From: Desulfobacteraceae bacterium
GTDB lineage: Bacteria; Desulfobacterota; Desulfobacteria; Desulfobacterales; Desulfobacteraceae
Direction: 5' to 3'
Length of the DNA: 64,000 bases
Assembly: GCA_016743945.1 (NCBI GenBank)
Contig: JADGFI010000002.1
Span: 80,923 to 144,922 of the forward strand
How positions within the stretch are numbered: position 1 is the first letter of the stretch; the number at the start of each line of letters is the position of its first letter. The translations under genes were made by a program, and so were the position numbers. Under the pieces are notes generated by a model. That model saw only the letters and a list, made by a program, of their open reading frames with translations. It was not told the origin of the DNA and did not search any database. Below are positions 16,466 to 25,361 of this stretch, one piece after another.

Positions 16466-16936
16466 TTATTGTTTGAATATCCCACGAAAAGTTGCCCGGG
16501 TCAGGCGGGCAAGGTCCTGTGGAGAAAGACAAATTTGTAGCCCCCGGCGGCCAGCACTGACAAAGATATGCTCAAGGTCCACTGCCGATGCATCAATGAT
16601 GGTTGGCAATTGTTTTTTTTGCCCCAGGGGACTCATCCCCCCTGTGATGTAGCCGGTGGAGCGTTCCGCCTGGTGTTTGTCTGCCATTGACACCTTTTTT
16701 GCTCCCAGGGCTTTGGCAATGGCCTTCAGATCCAGTTGCCCGGAAACCGGCACCACTCCAACGGCCAACCCTTTGCTGCCCATGGAAACAACCAGCGTTT
16801 TGAATAGATGCCCCGGGGCAATACCCAATTTTTGAACAGCTTCTTCTCCATATGCCCGGACGCTTGGATCATGGTCATATTCATGAAGGACAAAGGGTAT
16901 CTTGTTTTTTTTCACCTGTTGTATGGCCGGCGTCAT
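16466..16936 (-). CDS. ybaK: Cys-tRNA(Pro) deacylase YbaK/EbsC family
   Basis: 156-residue cytoplasmic trans-editing enzyme that hydrolyses Cys mischarged on tRNA-Pro. Family features: N-terminal IPFVLHEYDHDPSVRAYGEEA, FKTLVV with the conserved lysine, KKVSMADKHQAERSTGYITGGMSP and the C-terminal GLQICLSPQDLARLT. Full length. It stands alone on the minus strand. Confidence 0.9.
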   Translation of the reverse strand: MTPAIQQVKKNKIPFVLHEYDHDPSVRAYGEEAVQKLGIAPGHLFKTLVVSMGSKGLAVGVVPVSGQLDLKAIAKALGAKKVSMADKHQAERSTGYITGGMSPLGQKKQLPTIIDASAVDLEHIFVSAGRRGLQICLSPQDLARLTRATFRGIFKQ

Positions 16937-17033
16937 TTTAATTTTCCTGTCAAATTAATTAAACAATAAAATCTGCACCCTGACCGATCGTTTTTATGTT
17001 CACTTTTCCAGGGAGATACCACAAATCCGGCAT

Positions 17034-17067
17034 AAAAAAAAGCACACCCATTCTATCAGGGTGCGCT
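17034..17067 (-). terminator. Terminator of the downstream thiolase gene
   Basis: On the minus strand AGCGCACCC and GGGTGTGCT form a 9-bp stem (one U-G pair) around a 9-nt loop, followed by a run of seven T. It lies 60 bp past the stop of the thiolase at 17127-18305. The plus-strand RNA would pair less well. Confidence 0.8.
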
Positions 17068-17126
17068 CTTTTTGATAAAGTTTAAATTTCAGGAAGTAGC
17101 TGGCGCCCCCCAATTTTTTATTCAGC

Positions 17127-18305
17127 CTATTTTTTTCGCTCGACAATCAAGGCCATTCCCTGGCCGCCGCCGATGCACAGGGTAACCAGACCGTATCTCA
17201 GATCTCTGGCCGCAAGTTCATACAAAAGCTTTGTCACAAGGGCACCGCCGCTGGCAGAAACCGGATGGCCCAGGGCAATTGCCCCCCCATTCACATTGAC
17301 CTTGTTGATGTCCATGGAAAGCGCATCCATGCAGGCGATGGCTTGGGAGGCAAAGGCCTCATTCAATTCGATCAGATCAATATCTGCCATGGTAAGCCCT
17401 GCTTTTTCCAAGGCCAATTGGGTGGCCGGGATGGGTCCGATTCCCATGTAGGCAGGATCCACTCCCACCGAGGCATAGGAGATAATGGACGCCATGGGCT
17501 CAATACCCAGTTCATCGGCCTTGTCCTTTGACATGACCACCAGGGCACAGGCCCCGTCGTTCATTCCGCTGGCATTACCGGCAGTCACAGACCCGCCCTT
17601 TTTAAAAGGAGGTTTTAGTCGTTGAAGGGCTTCAATGGTGGTGCCAAACCTGGGATGCTCATCTGTGTCAAATATTTTGGGCTCCCCTTTTCTCTGGGGG
17701 ATTTCCACGGGAACAATCTGATCCTTGAACTTGCCTTCTTTAATGGCTTTTTCAGCCAGATTCTGACTTCTCAGTCCAAAGGCGTCTTGATCTTCCCGGG
17801 AAACATTATATTTTTCTGCCACATTTTCGGCAGTTTCCCCCATGGTATTGCCGCTCAAGGGGTCAAACAGGATGAGCTGATCCATGAGCTGACCATGGCC
17901 CAAACGATATCCCCACCTGGCCTTCTTCAGCATAAAGGTAGCATTGCTCATGCTTTCCATGCCACCGGCCACAATAATGTCTGCATCACCGGATTTGATA
18001 ACCTGGGCAGCCAGGGTAACGGCTTTGACACTACCGGCACAGGCCTTGCTGATGGTAAACTGAGGTTTCTCTTCTGGAATGCCTGCCTTCACCGCAACAA
18101 CCCGAGCGGAATTAATGGGAAGATCTCCGGTCCTGTAGCCGGAAGCATAAATCACTTCATCAATCTGATCTCCGGTCAACCCGGCCCGTTTAATGGACTC
18201 CCGTATGGGGATGGGACCGAAATCAATATCGCTTAATGGGGAAAGCCCCCCGCCGAAACCACCGATTGCCGTTCTGCATGCACTGACGATAACAACTTCT
18301 TTCAT
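17127..18305 (-). CDS. Acetyl-CoA acetyltransferase (thiolase II)
   Basis: 392-residue thiolase of usual length, catalysing thiolysis or condensation of acetyl-CoA units. Active-site Cys in SKACAGSVK, His in GHPVSASGG and the second Cys in [16 protein letters not shown] is also present. Unlike the operon thiolase at 9632-10999 it has no N-terminal extension and stands alone with its own terminator. A TTGACA on the minus strand (plus 18385-18390) may be part of its promoter. AGGAGGGC precedes the ATG. Confidence 0.93.
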   Translation of the reverse strand: MKEVVIVSACRTAIGGFGGGLSPLSDIDFGPIPIRESIKRAGLTGDQIDEVIYASGYRTGDLPINSARVVAVKAGIPEEKPQFTISKACAGSVKAVTLAAQVIKSGDADIIVAGGMESMSNATFMLKKARWGYRLGHGQLMDQLILFDPLSGNTMGETAENVAEKYNVSREDQDAFGLRSQNLAEKAIKEGKFKDQIVPVEIPQRKGEPKIFDTDEHPRFGTTIEALQRLKPPFKKGGSVTAGNASGMNDGACALVVMSKDKADELGIEPMASIISYASVGVDPAYMGIGPIPATQLALEKAGLTMADIDLIELNEAFASQAIACMDALSMDINKVNVNGGAIALGHPVSASGGALVTKLLYELAARDLRYGLVTLCIGGGQGMALIVERKK

Positions 18306-18474
18306 CTGCCCTCCTGAAAGATTTGGGTATTTAAATTCAATCTCAATATAGCTTTATTATAGCTGTATTATAAATACTTCCCAGTGTCAACACAAAATCA
18401 CAGCTGATGCACGAAACCTTCTATGCCCAAAACCGCAGGAATTGATACTAAAGCATCTAATTATCGTTTAAAAC

Positions 18475-18502
18475 TTGACTTTCTCAAAAATAGCTGTATT
18501 GT
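18475..18502 (+). promoter_or_regulatory. Candidate promoter and long leader of the cold-shock gene
   Basis: TTGACT (18475-18480), 16-bp spacer, TATTGT (18497-18502). Transcription from here would give an untranslated leader of about 125 nt before the cold-shock start codon, as is usual for csp genes. A second TTGACA at 18504-18509 lacks a matching -10. Confidence 0.45.
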
Positions 18503-18633
18503 ATTGACAGTTTGCACTACTCGATGTGAAGTGCGTAGGTTTCATCTCAAAGGAGTATATCCCCGAAAACAAAATCGGCATTACCCCCCAAGTTAGAAAC
18601 TGTTATTTTTTTTTATTACAGGAGAACGCCACT

Positions 18634-18837
18634 ATGGCTAATGGTACAGTAAAATGGTTTAACGACTCAAAAGGTTTTGGATTTATTGAACAAGAAGACG
18701 GCGGAAAAGATGTGTTTGTACATCATTCCGGCATCAACTCAACAGGGTTTAAATCCCTGAATGAAGGGGACCGTGTTTCCTTTGATATCGAAGAAGGCCA
18801 AAAAGGCCCTGCAGCAGCAAATGTAACCGTGATTTAG
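18634..18837 (+). CDS. Cold-shock protein (CspA family)
   Basis: 67-residue single CSD protein, an RNA/ssDNA-binding chaperone. Both RNP motifs are present: KGFGFIEQ and DVFVHHSGI. The start at 18634 is fixed by CAGGAGA nine bases upstream and by family length; a longer frame from 18526 lies in the leader. Monocistronic, with a strong terminator 50 bp downstream. Confidence 0.95.
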   Translation: MANGTVKWFNDSKGFGFIEQEDGGKDVFVHHSGINSTGFKSLNEGDRVSFDIEEGQKGPAAANVTVI

Positions 18838-18862
18838 TTAACCGTTTTTTGCGCTACAAAAA

Positions 18863-18925
18863 AAGTCATCCAATGACTTGAAAAATAAAAGCCCCTGGAC
18901 AAAATATTGTTCAGGGGCTTTATCG
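18863..18925 (+). terminator. Two hairpins ending the cold-shock transcript
   Basis: A 7-bp hairpin AAGTCAT/ATGACTT (18863-18879) is followed by the stronger AAAGCCCCTG/CAGGGGCTTT stem (18888-18921), ending in a short T-rich tail. The second is the likely terminator. Confidence 0.8.
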
Positions 18926-19073
18926 TTTCTGAAACCAATCCCTTGGCCCACATCAATTTATTGACAACCTCCCCCCAATCACAGTAGATACTTTAAAAAA
19001 AATAAGATGAATTTTAAACGGATAGAAAAAAATCTGACGCCCGTTTAATTTTTTTCAAAACTGACAACTAAAA

Positions 19074-19790
19074 ATGAGTAAAATAATGATTGTATTGGAT
19101 GGTGTTACAAAAAAATTTGGCAACCTAAAAGCGGTTGATAATGTTTCATACCACATTAAAAAAGGTGAATTCTTTGCATTGCTTGGACCCAATGGCGCTG
19201 GCAAAACGACCATCATCAGAATGCTGCTAGGATTTATTCAACCGACTTTTGGCAGTATCACAATTAATGAAATCGCCTCTTCTGAAACAAGGGCAAGAAA
19301 AAACATTGGGTATATAGCAGAACAGCATATGATTCCCCCATTCCTTTCAGGGTTTGAATATCTGCTTCGCCATGCATCTCTCCTTGGATTGTCCGGGAAA
19401 AAAGCAAGGCTTGAAGTTGAAAGAGTCGTGGAAGTTGTATCAATGACAGGAAGAGAAAAAAAAAAGAGCGCTGGCTATTCAAAGGGAATGAAACAACGAA
19501 TCGGGGTGGCCGGTGCCCTAATCGGCACCCCGGAACTGTTGATCCTGGATGAGCCGGTTTCCGGCTTGGATCCCATGGGCATCAGAGACATTCGAAAAAT
19601 CATTGATACCCTCAGGCATCATGAAATAACCATTGTCTTAAACTCTCACCTGCTATCTGAGGTTGAAAAAACATGCGATACTGCCGCCATTATGCATAAG
19701 GGCAAAATAGTTGTAAAAGACTCAATCGATGCCATAATGGCTGGTGGCGAAAGCCTTGAAGATGTTTTTGTCAAATATGTAACCCAATAG
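19074..19790 (+). CDS. ABC transporter ATP-binding protein
   Basis: 238-residue ABC ATPase of the exporter (ABC-2) type. Walker A GPNGAGKTT, signature YSKGMKQRIGVAGALIG, Walker B LLILDEPVSGLDP and H-loop LNSHLLSEVE. It pairs with the permease 20 bp downstream to form a two-gene export system of unknown substrate. No good ribosome-binding site precedes 19074; an ATG four codons in is an alternative start. Confidence 0.9.
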   Translation: MSKIMIVLDGVTKKFGNLKAVDNVSYHIKKGEFFALLGPNGAGKTTIIRMLLGFIQPTFGSITINEIASSETRARKNIGYIAEQHMIPPFLSGFEYLLRHASLLGLSGKKARLEVERVVEVVSMTGREKKKSAGYSKGMKQRIGVAGALIGTPELLILDEPVSGLDPMGIRDIRKIIDTLRHHEITIVLNSHLLSEVEKTCDTAAIMHKGKIVVKDSIDAIMAGGESLEDVFVKYVTQ

Positions 19791-19810
19791 TAAATAAAGA
19801 TAATATAAAA

Positions 19811-20605
19811 ATGTTTATTAAAATTGCACAGTATACAATTGTGGACCAAATGCGGTCCAAAAGTTTTTATCTTCTCCTTGCCATGTCAGTGGGCCTGCTG
19901 TTTCTAATGCGCGGATGTTATTCCGCAAATTATGCGATCAACGGTCAGCAGATTGAAGGCATAGGGTATGCTTCCCGGGTCATTTTCCAAATAATCGTTA
20001 TGGGAATGCTTCTAATGGTTTCCATGATATCAATGAGAATCTTCACCAGAGATCAAACGGATGGATCTGTGCAGATGTTTCTTTCAAGACCTGTTCAGCG
20101 ATGGGAATATGTGCTTGGCAGAATAATTGGCACATGGCTTCTCACTTCAGGATTTATGCTGCTTTTACATTTGACGTTATTTTCAATTGTCTGGTCCCAT
20201 ACAGGTGTCATCAATTTCGGATATATCCTGGCCTCACTTGTTTGCTCAGTGAATCTTTTGTTTATTGCAGCGGCAGTCTGTTTGTTTTCTTTGTTTATGC
20301 CGGGTTTTATAAGCGCCTTGTTTGCAATGGGACTCCTGGGCACAGGATTTATTTCCGATGGGGGACACCAACTGTTAAACAGTCAAATGGTAGCAGCTCT
20401 ATCCCCTTCAACCACGGAAATATCCCCTGCACTCTGGCGTATTTTTTACCCAAAACTTTTTATGGTCCAGGCCTATGCCGACGCGTTAATCTCAAAAAGT
20501 GACTTTATCAATCTTGGACCGGTCCACCCATTGATAAATATCCTTGCATTCATTCTTCTGCTCATATCGTTAACACTAATCATTTTTAACAAACGATCAA
20601 TTTAA
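19811..20605 (+). CDS. ABC-2 type transporter permease
   Basis: 264-residue membrane protein with six predicted transmembrane segments, beginning FIKIAQYTIVDQMRSKSFY as in ABC-2 permeases of the NatB/CcmB-like kind. The cytoplasmic signature RIFTRDQTDGSVQMFLSRPVQRWEYVLGR is typical: the permease coupling region after TM2. Forms an exporter with the ATPase just upstream. Substrate unknown. Confidence 0.85.
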   Translation: MFIKIAQYTIVDQMRSKSFYLLLAMSVGLLFLMRGCYSANYAINGQQIEGIGYASRVIFQIIVMGMLLMVSMISMRIFTRDQTDGSVQMFLSRPVQRWEYVLGRIIGTWLLTSGFMLLLHLTLFSIVWSHTGVINFGYILASLVCSVNLLFIAAAVCLFSLFMPGFISALFAMGLLGTGFISDGGHQLLNSQMVAALSPSTTEISPALWRIFYPKLFMVQAYADALISKSDFINLGPVHPLINILAFILLLISLTLIIFNKRSI

Positions 20606-20633
20606 CTATTGGTATAATCCAAAGGGTAGAATA

Positions 20634-20933
20634 TCAAAGCTTCAAGACCATGAAAACATAGTCCCCCTGATTAATATCAATGGTCAGGTTAGCCCCTCTG
20701 CCTTCTGCATATCGGATCCAAAAAGGCCTGTCATTGATCCCGCATTCATAGTCGGGGTATGATTCGCCGGTTTTTCCGTTTTTCCAGGAAAGAATCATGG
20801 GGGTGTCACATTTTTCAAAGGCTGTTTCCTTTGCCAGCTGCCTGGCCTTTAAAAAATCAAAATCATCGCCTTTTATATCAATCTGTATGGTTTCTTCGGG
20901 CTGGTTTTCTGTCACTGTAAATATTTGTCCCAT
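20634..20933 (-). CDS. AF1514-like (DUF5619) family protein
   Basis: 99-residue small soluble protein. The pattern KARQLAKETAFEKCDTPMIL, SWKNGKTGESYPDYECG, PFWIRYAEGRGANLTIDIN and YVFM matches the AF1514 family known from archaea and sulfate-reducing bacteria; function unknown. AGGAGG sits 7 bp before the ATG. It is convergent with the ABC permease and stands alone. Confidence 0.7.
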   Translation of the reverse strand: MGQIFTVTENQPEETIQIDIKGDDFDFLKARQLAKETAFEKCDTPMILSWKNGKTGESYPDYECGINDRPFWIRYAEGRGANLTIDINQGDYVFMVLKL

Positions 20934-21069
20934 TGAAAACCTCCTAATTTACCTAGTTTGATTCACCCCAATCCATACTTTAAAAAAGGGGTATTGAAAC
21001 TAAGATAAGGATGGATTTAAAATTGACAATACAGTTCAATCCACGTAGAACCCATTTCCAGGGGGCTGG

Positions 21070-21771
21070 ATGAGAAAAAAAAAGAGAACATCAATCATGG
21101 GTTGGATTTGGAAATTTTTTTTTAAGAGTATCCTTGCCCTGGTCTTTTTTTCCGTTTCCCAGGTGTTGGTTTTCAAGTATATAAATCCCCCGGGCACCGT
21201 CAATATGATCTGGGAGAGGCTGCTTTCCAGCTTCAATCAAACCCAATATATCCGTCCACAATATTCATGGCAGGATCTTGTAAGAATTTCCCCTCATCTT
21301 AAACAGGCGGTTCTGGCATCGGAAGATCAGCGGTTTCTCACCCACAGCGGATTTGATTTTAAAGAAATAAAAATTGTGATTAAAAACATGGTAAATAGAC
21401 ATCGATTCAGGGGAGCCAGTACCATCAGCATGCAGGCCGCAAGATCCCTTTTTCTGCCTTCCAGCAGAAGCCTTTTCCGAAAAGCTGCAGAAGCATGGTA
21501 TACCATATTGATCGAACTCTTCTGGGACAAACAAAGAATTCTTGAAGTTTACTTGAATACCGTGGACTGGGGAACCCACCTGGTGGGAGCCCAGGCCGGC
21601 GCACAAGCCTATTTTTCCTGCAATGCCAACCAATTGACAAAGCGCCAGGCTGCCCTGATGGCAGCTGTTTTACCCAGTCCTCACCGCTGGTCTGCAAAGG
21701 CTCCCAGCGCCTACATTCGAAATCGCCAGCAACGCATTTTAAAACAAATGCAAAATATGCCCCTGTTATAG
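21070..21771 (+). CDS. mtgA: Monofunctional peptidoglycan glycosyltransferase MtgA
   Basis: 233-residue membrane-anchored GT51 enzyme that polymerises lipid II into glycan strands. An N-terminal transmembrane helix (about residues 15-38) anchors it. GT51 motifs in order: EDQRF with the catalytic Glu (about residue 80), RGASTISMQ, RILEVYLNTVDWG with the second acidic site nearby, and ALMAAVLPSPHRW. No transpeptidase domain follows, so it is the monofunctional class. Preceded by AGGGGG. Confidence 0.92.
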   Translation: MRKKKRTSIMGWIWKFFFKSILALVFFSVSQVLVFKYINPPGTVNMIWERLLSSFNQTQYIRPQYSWQDLVRISPHLKQAVLASEDQRFLTHSGFDFKEIKIVIKNMVNRHRFRGASTISMQAARSLFLPSSRSLFRKAAEAWYTILIELFWDKQRILEVYLNTVDWGTHLVGAQAGAQAYFSCNANQLTKRQAALMAAVLPSPHRWSAKAPSAYIRNRQQRILKQMQNMPLL

Positions 21772-21832
21772 GGATGTTGTTTTTGTATACGGCCTGAAAC
21801 TTTTCTGCCGATACTGTCGTGAACATTCTGGT

Positions 21833-22912
21833 TTAATTAAAATCCACCAGCTCCACATCAAATATCAGGGTGGCTTTGGGGGGAATTATACCGGGATACC
21901 CTTTCTCTCCATAGGCCAGGGGATAGGGAATCAAAAGTCGCCGCATCTCTCCTTTTTTCATGCCGGTTATCCCTAAATCCCACCCCTTGATCACCTCTCC
22001 TTTTCCAATGACAAATTGTATGGGATTCCCCCGGTCCCGGGATGAATCAAATTTTTTCCCATTCTCCAGCACACCGGTATAATGAACTTTTACCCTATTC
22101 CCCGTTTTTATGGCCGACCCGGTTCCCGCTTTAAGCGGCACATACATGAGATCGGATTCGGTTTTAAGGGCATCGGGATGCTTGTCCATCATTTTTTTCT
22201 CAAAGGAAGCTTGATATTCTTTAAGCTCGGCCTCTTGCATGGCCAGCGATTTGTTACGAACAGCATCCATACTTGCCTGATCGGTTTTAAAAGCCTTCGC
22301 ATCCGCGCCCTTTCGAATAATAACCAAGTGTTTGATCAGGTCTCCCTGGCGGATTTCATTTACCACAACCTGGCCGGACACCACCTTGCCAAATACCGTA
22401 TGCTTTAAATCCAGCCACGGGGTTTCCTTGTGGGTGATAAAAAATTGACTGCCATTGGTGTTGGGACCTGAATTTGCCATAGAAAGGACGCCGGGACCAT
22501 CATGGGTCAGGGAAGGGTGAAACTCATCGGCAAATTGATACCCAGGACCGCCCCGGCCAGTCCCTTCTGGGTCTCCGCCCTGGATCATAAAATTGGGAAG
22601 AACCCGGTGAAAGGTCAGGCCGTCATAAAATTTTTTTCCGGCGGGCTGGTTTGATTTTTTGGTACCCTGGGCAAGCCCAACAAAATTGGCCACAGTATTG
22701 GGGGCCCGTTTATAATAAAGTTTTGCCAAAATTGTTCCCCGGGTTGTTTCAAACTCTGCATAGATGCCATCCTCAAGTTTTTTGCCATCTGTTGCTGCCC
22801 TGGACAAGGACGGCAAAAAAAGGAAAACAAAAAATAGAAACAGGCTGGCTGCAAACAACCCTGTGAATGATAAATAGCGGTTTCGCTGACCAACTAAATT
22901 GACCATGGGCAT
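21833..22912 (-). CDS. Dual-domain peptidyl-prolyl isomerase: cyclophilin fused to FKBP
   Basis: ~359-residue exported prolyl isomerase joining two unrelated folding-enzyme families. Signal peptide or anchor at about residues 12-38. A cyclophilin domain follows ([38 protein letters not shown]). After a ~60-residue charged helical linker comes a full FKBP domain ([50 protein letters not shown]). An upstream ATG at 22981 is possible, but the start at 22912 or 22906 has AAGGGA in front and begins just before the signal peptide. Alone on the minus strand next to tRNA-His. Confidence 0.9.
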   Translation of the reverse strand: MPMVNLVGQRNRYLSFTGLFAASLFLFFVFLFLPSLSRAATDGKKLEDGIYAEFETTRGTILAKLYYKRAPNTVANFVGLAQGTKKSNQPAGKKFYDGLTFHRVLPNFMIQGGDPEGTGRGGPGYQFADEFHPSLTHDGPGVLSMANSGPNTNGSQFFITHKETPWLDLKHTVFGKVVSGQVVVNEIRQGDLIKHLVIIRKGADAKAFKTDQASMDAVRNKSLAMQEAELKEYQASFEKKMMDKHPDALKTESDLMYVPLKAGTGSAIKTGNRVKVHYTGVLENGKKFDSSRDRGNPIQFVIGKGEVIKGWDLGITGMKKGEMRRLLIPYPLAYGEKGYPGIIPPKATLIFDVELVDFN

Positions 22913-23012
22913 ATCCCTTTTATTTTGGTTATCAGTATATTTTTTAATACTATAATTTTCATATGAATCATTATATATCATAGGGATCTCCAGGAATCTG
23001 GAAAGGAAAGAA

Positions 23013-23089
23013 TGGGGTGAGTGACGGGGTTCGAACCCGCGGCCACCAGGACCACAACCTAGTGCTCTACCAACTGAGCTACACCCACC
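23013..23089 (-). tRNA. tRNA-His (anticodon GTG)
   Basis: Minus-strand cloverleaf with acceptor stem GTGGGTG/CACTCAC (one G-U), D-arm AGCTCAGTTGGTAGAGC, anticodon loop TTGTGGT (GTG, His), T-arm GCGGGTTCGAACCCCGT-like and an encoded CCA (23013-23015). The extra G at position -1, typical of tRNA-His, is encoded at 23089 opposite the discriminator C. Confidence 0.96.
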
Positions 23090-23252
23090 TCAAAAAAACT
23101 TGTACTTACTATCAGAAACAATATACTTTAGCAACTCTTTTTTTATTTTTTTTAATAATTCCTTTGATTGAAATCTGTAATTTAAGATTGACCTTGACCC
23201 GTTGTTTGACTATTATCCCTTGGTACCCAAATTATCAAAAAGGAAGCATTAG

Positions 23253-23423
23253 ATGAACACATTGATCATTTTTTTAGTAAGGCTCATTATGGGTCTTGCC
23301 TTCGGCATTCTTCTGATCCGGTTGTTCAGACCGGAATGGGGCATTTACCATGGGGTTATCACCGGCATCATTCTGGTTGCCCTTGCCCAGAGCTTAAGTT
23401 TTTTCAGGAAACGAAAACAATAA
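23253..23423 (+). CDS. Small membrane protein, 56 residues
   Basis: Begins MNTLIIFLVRLIMGLAFGIL and ends SFFRKRKQ. Two hydrophobic helices (about 3-22 and 33-50) around a short loop with RPEWGIYHG, and a basic C-terminus: a two-TM hairpin. AGGAAG lies 8 bp before the ATG, and selB starts 25 bp after its stop, so the two are probably co-transcribed. I know no function. The good ribosome-binding site, in-frame hydrophobicity and placement argue it is real. Confidence 0.65.
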   Translation: MNTLIIFLVRLIMGLAFGILLIRLFRPEWGIYHGVITGIILVALAQSLSFFRKRKQ

Positions 23424-23447
23424 TACAGGCCCTGGAGGGGTTTTTCA

Positions 23448-25361
23448 TTGGAAAATATAATATTAGGAACTGCCGGTCACATTGACCATGGCAAGACAAG
23501 CCTGGTCAAAGCATTGACAGGTGTGGAGACCGACCGGCTCAAAGAAGAAAAGGAAAGGGGCATTACCATAGAACTCGGCTTTGCCTCCCTTGATCTCCCC
23601 AATGGGAAACACATCGGAATTGTGGACATGCCCGGCCATGAAAAATTTGTCAAAAACATGGTGGCAGGCTCCAGTGGCATTGATGTGGTGACCATGGTCA
23701 TTGCAGCAGACGAAGGGGTGATGCCCCAAACCCGGGAACACATGGAGATCTGCAATCTCATGGGAATACAGCATGGGATTATTGCCCTGACCAAGACAGA
23801 CCTTGTGGAGGATGACCTTCTGGAACTGGCCCTGGACGACATCAACGATTTTGTCCAGGGCACCTTTCTGGAAGACAAACCCATCATCCCCCTCTCCTCG
23901 ACAACCGGTCAGGGTCTGGAAGATTTTATTGCCACCCTTGAATCTATTTGTGACCATATTCCTGAACGTAAATTTTCTTCCATTTTCCGGCTGCCCGTGG
24001 ACCGGGTTTTTTCCATGAAAGGATTTGGGACAGTGATCACCGGCACCCTGACCTCCGGGGGCATCCATGTGGGAAATGACATCATGGTCTATCCCAAAAA
24101 AATTGTTTCCAAGGTCCGAGGAATACAGGTTCACAGCAGCAGCGTTGACAAGGCTGGCCCCGGGACAAGGACTGCCATCAATTTCCAGGGACTTGACAAG
24201 GACTCTGTTGTCAGGGGGGATATCCTCTCCACCCCGGGAACCCTCATTGAAAGCTATATGGTGGATGCCCATTTTCATTTTTTAAAAAGCAATGCCAAAC
24301 CCGCCAAGCCCAGGACAAGAATTCGGTTTCATTCAGGCACCAGTGAAATTTTAGGTTATATGATCCTTCTGGACAGACAAGAATTATTGCCCGGAGAAGA
24401 GGCCCCGGTGCAATTTCGCCTGGAGTCCCCCGTATGCTGTATCAAAGAAGACCGCTATGTCATCAGGAGCTATTCCCCCATAAAAACCATTGGCGGCGGC
24501 GCCATCTTGAACCCGGTCTCACAAAAACACAAATTATTTGACAAGAAAGTGGTCCAGGGACTTGAAGATCTGTTGCAAGATGACGGAGAACAAACCATCT
24601 CCTTTTTTCTATCCTTAAAGGGATTTGCAGGACTGTCCTTAAACCAGTTGCGGGTCATGACCAACATCCCGGATAAACGGCTGGCTGCCACCCTCCAGAA
24701 ATTGCTGGCAAGGCAGGCAATCATCCAGACAGACAAGGAACGGCAGATCTATGTCAATGGGGCCTTTTTTGATGAATTCAAAACAAAAGTGCTTGAAAAA
24801 ATACAGCACTACCATGGGACAAACCCCTTAAAGGAGGGCATGCCCACCCAGGAACTCAAGTCAAAATTCCAGTATATTGAGGATGCCAAATTTTTTAATA
24901 TTCTATTTACCAAACTGGCCAAGGACGGCGCCATCATCCAGGACAAGAACATTGTTAAGCTGGTTGATTTTGAAGTGGCCTTGGAAGTAGACCAACACGA
25001 AATCAAAGAAAAAATCATCAAAATCTATCAATCAAAAGGTTTAACTCCCCCGTTTTTCAGAACCATCTGCCAGGATTTAAAACTGGACCAGAAGACCGCC
25101 AAAGATGTTTTGCAGATGCTCATTGATGAACGATTGGTGGTCAAGACAAAGGATGACCTTAATTTTGATGCACGGGCCATTGCCGACCTTGAGAAACTGC
25201 TCGTTTCCTTCTTAAAGGAAAACGAAAAAATCACCACCCCGGAATTCAAGGATATGACGGGAATTTCAAGGAAATTTGTGATCCCGCTCATCGAATACTT
25301 TGATTCGGTTAACCTGACCATCCGGGTGGGGGACACCCGCCAGCTGAGAAGAAAAATTTAG
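23448..25361 (+). CDS. selB: Selenocysteine-specific elongation factor SelB
   Basis: 637-residue translation GTPase that delivers Sec-tRNA to UGA codons marked by a SECIS hairpin. G domain (1-~170) with G1 GHIDHGKTSL, the switch region GITIELGFASLDL, DMPGHE and TKTD. Domains II/III follow, and the C-terminal ~250 residues contain the winged-helix repeats that bind SECIS RNA. The start is TTG at 23448 after GGAGGGG. A selenoprotein gene lies elsewhere in this window (45034-45351). selA and selD are not here. Its stop overlaps the hemW stop by 4 bp (convergent). Confidence 0.95.
   Translation: MENIILGTAGHIDHGKTSLVKALTGVETDRLKEEKERGITIELGFASLDLPNGKHIGIVDMPGHEKFVKNMVAGSSGIDVVTMVIAADEGVMPQTREHMEICNLMGIQHGIIALTKTDLVEDDLLELALDDINDFVQGTFLEDKPIIPLSSTTGQGLEDFIATLESICDHIPERKFSSIFRLPVDRVFSMKGFGTVITGTLTSGGIHVGNDIMVYPKKIVSKVRGIQVHSSSVDKAGPGTRTAINFQGLDKDSVVRGDILSTPGTLIESYMVDAHFHFLKSNAKPAKPRTRIRFHSGTSEILGYMILLDRQELLPGEEAPVQFRLESPVCCIKEDRYVIRSYSPIKTIGGGAILNPVSQKHKLFDKKVVQGLEDLLQDDGEQTISFFLSLKGFAGLSLNQLRVMTNIPDKRLAATLQKLLARQAIIQTDKERQIYVNGAFFDEFKTKVLEKIQHYHGTNPLKEGMPTQELKSKFQYIEDAKFFNILFTKLAKDGAIIQDKNIVKLVDFEVALEVDQHEIKEKIIKIYQSKGLTPPFFRTICQDLKLDQKTAKDVLQMLIDERLVVKTKDDLNFDARAIADLEKLLVSFLKENEKITTPEFKDMTGISRKFVIPLIEYFDSVNLTIRVGDTRQLRRKI

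Noticed and set aside
16092-16652. 186-codon plus-strand ORF overlapping ybaK
   Set aside because: The 3' part is antisense to a well-supported ybaK, there is no ribosome-binding site and the composition is not protein-like.
18504-18509. TTGACA as -35 of the cold-shock promoter
   Set aside because: No acceptable -10 at 16-18 bp; the TTGACT/TATTGT pair just upstream is better.
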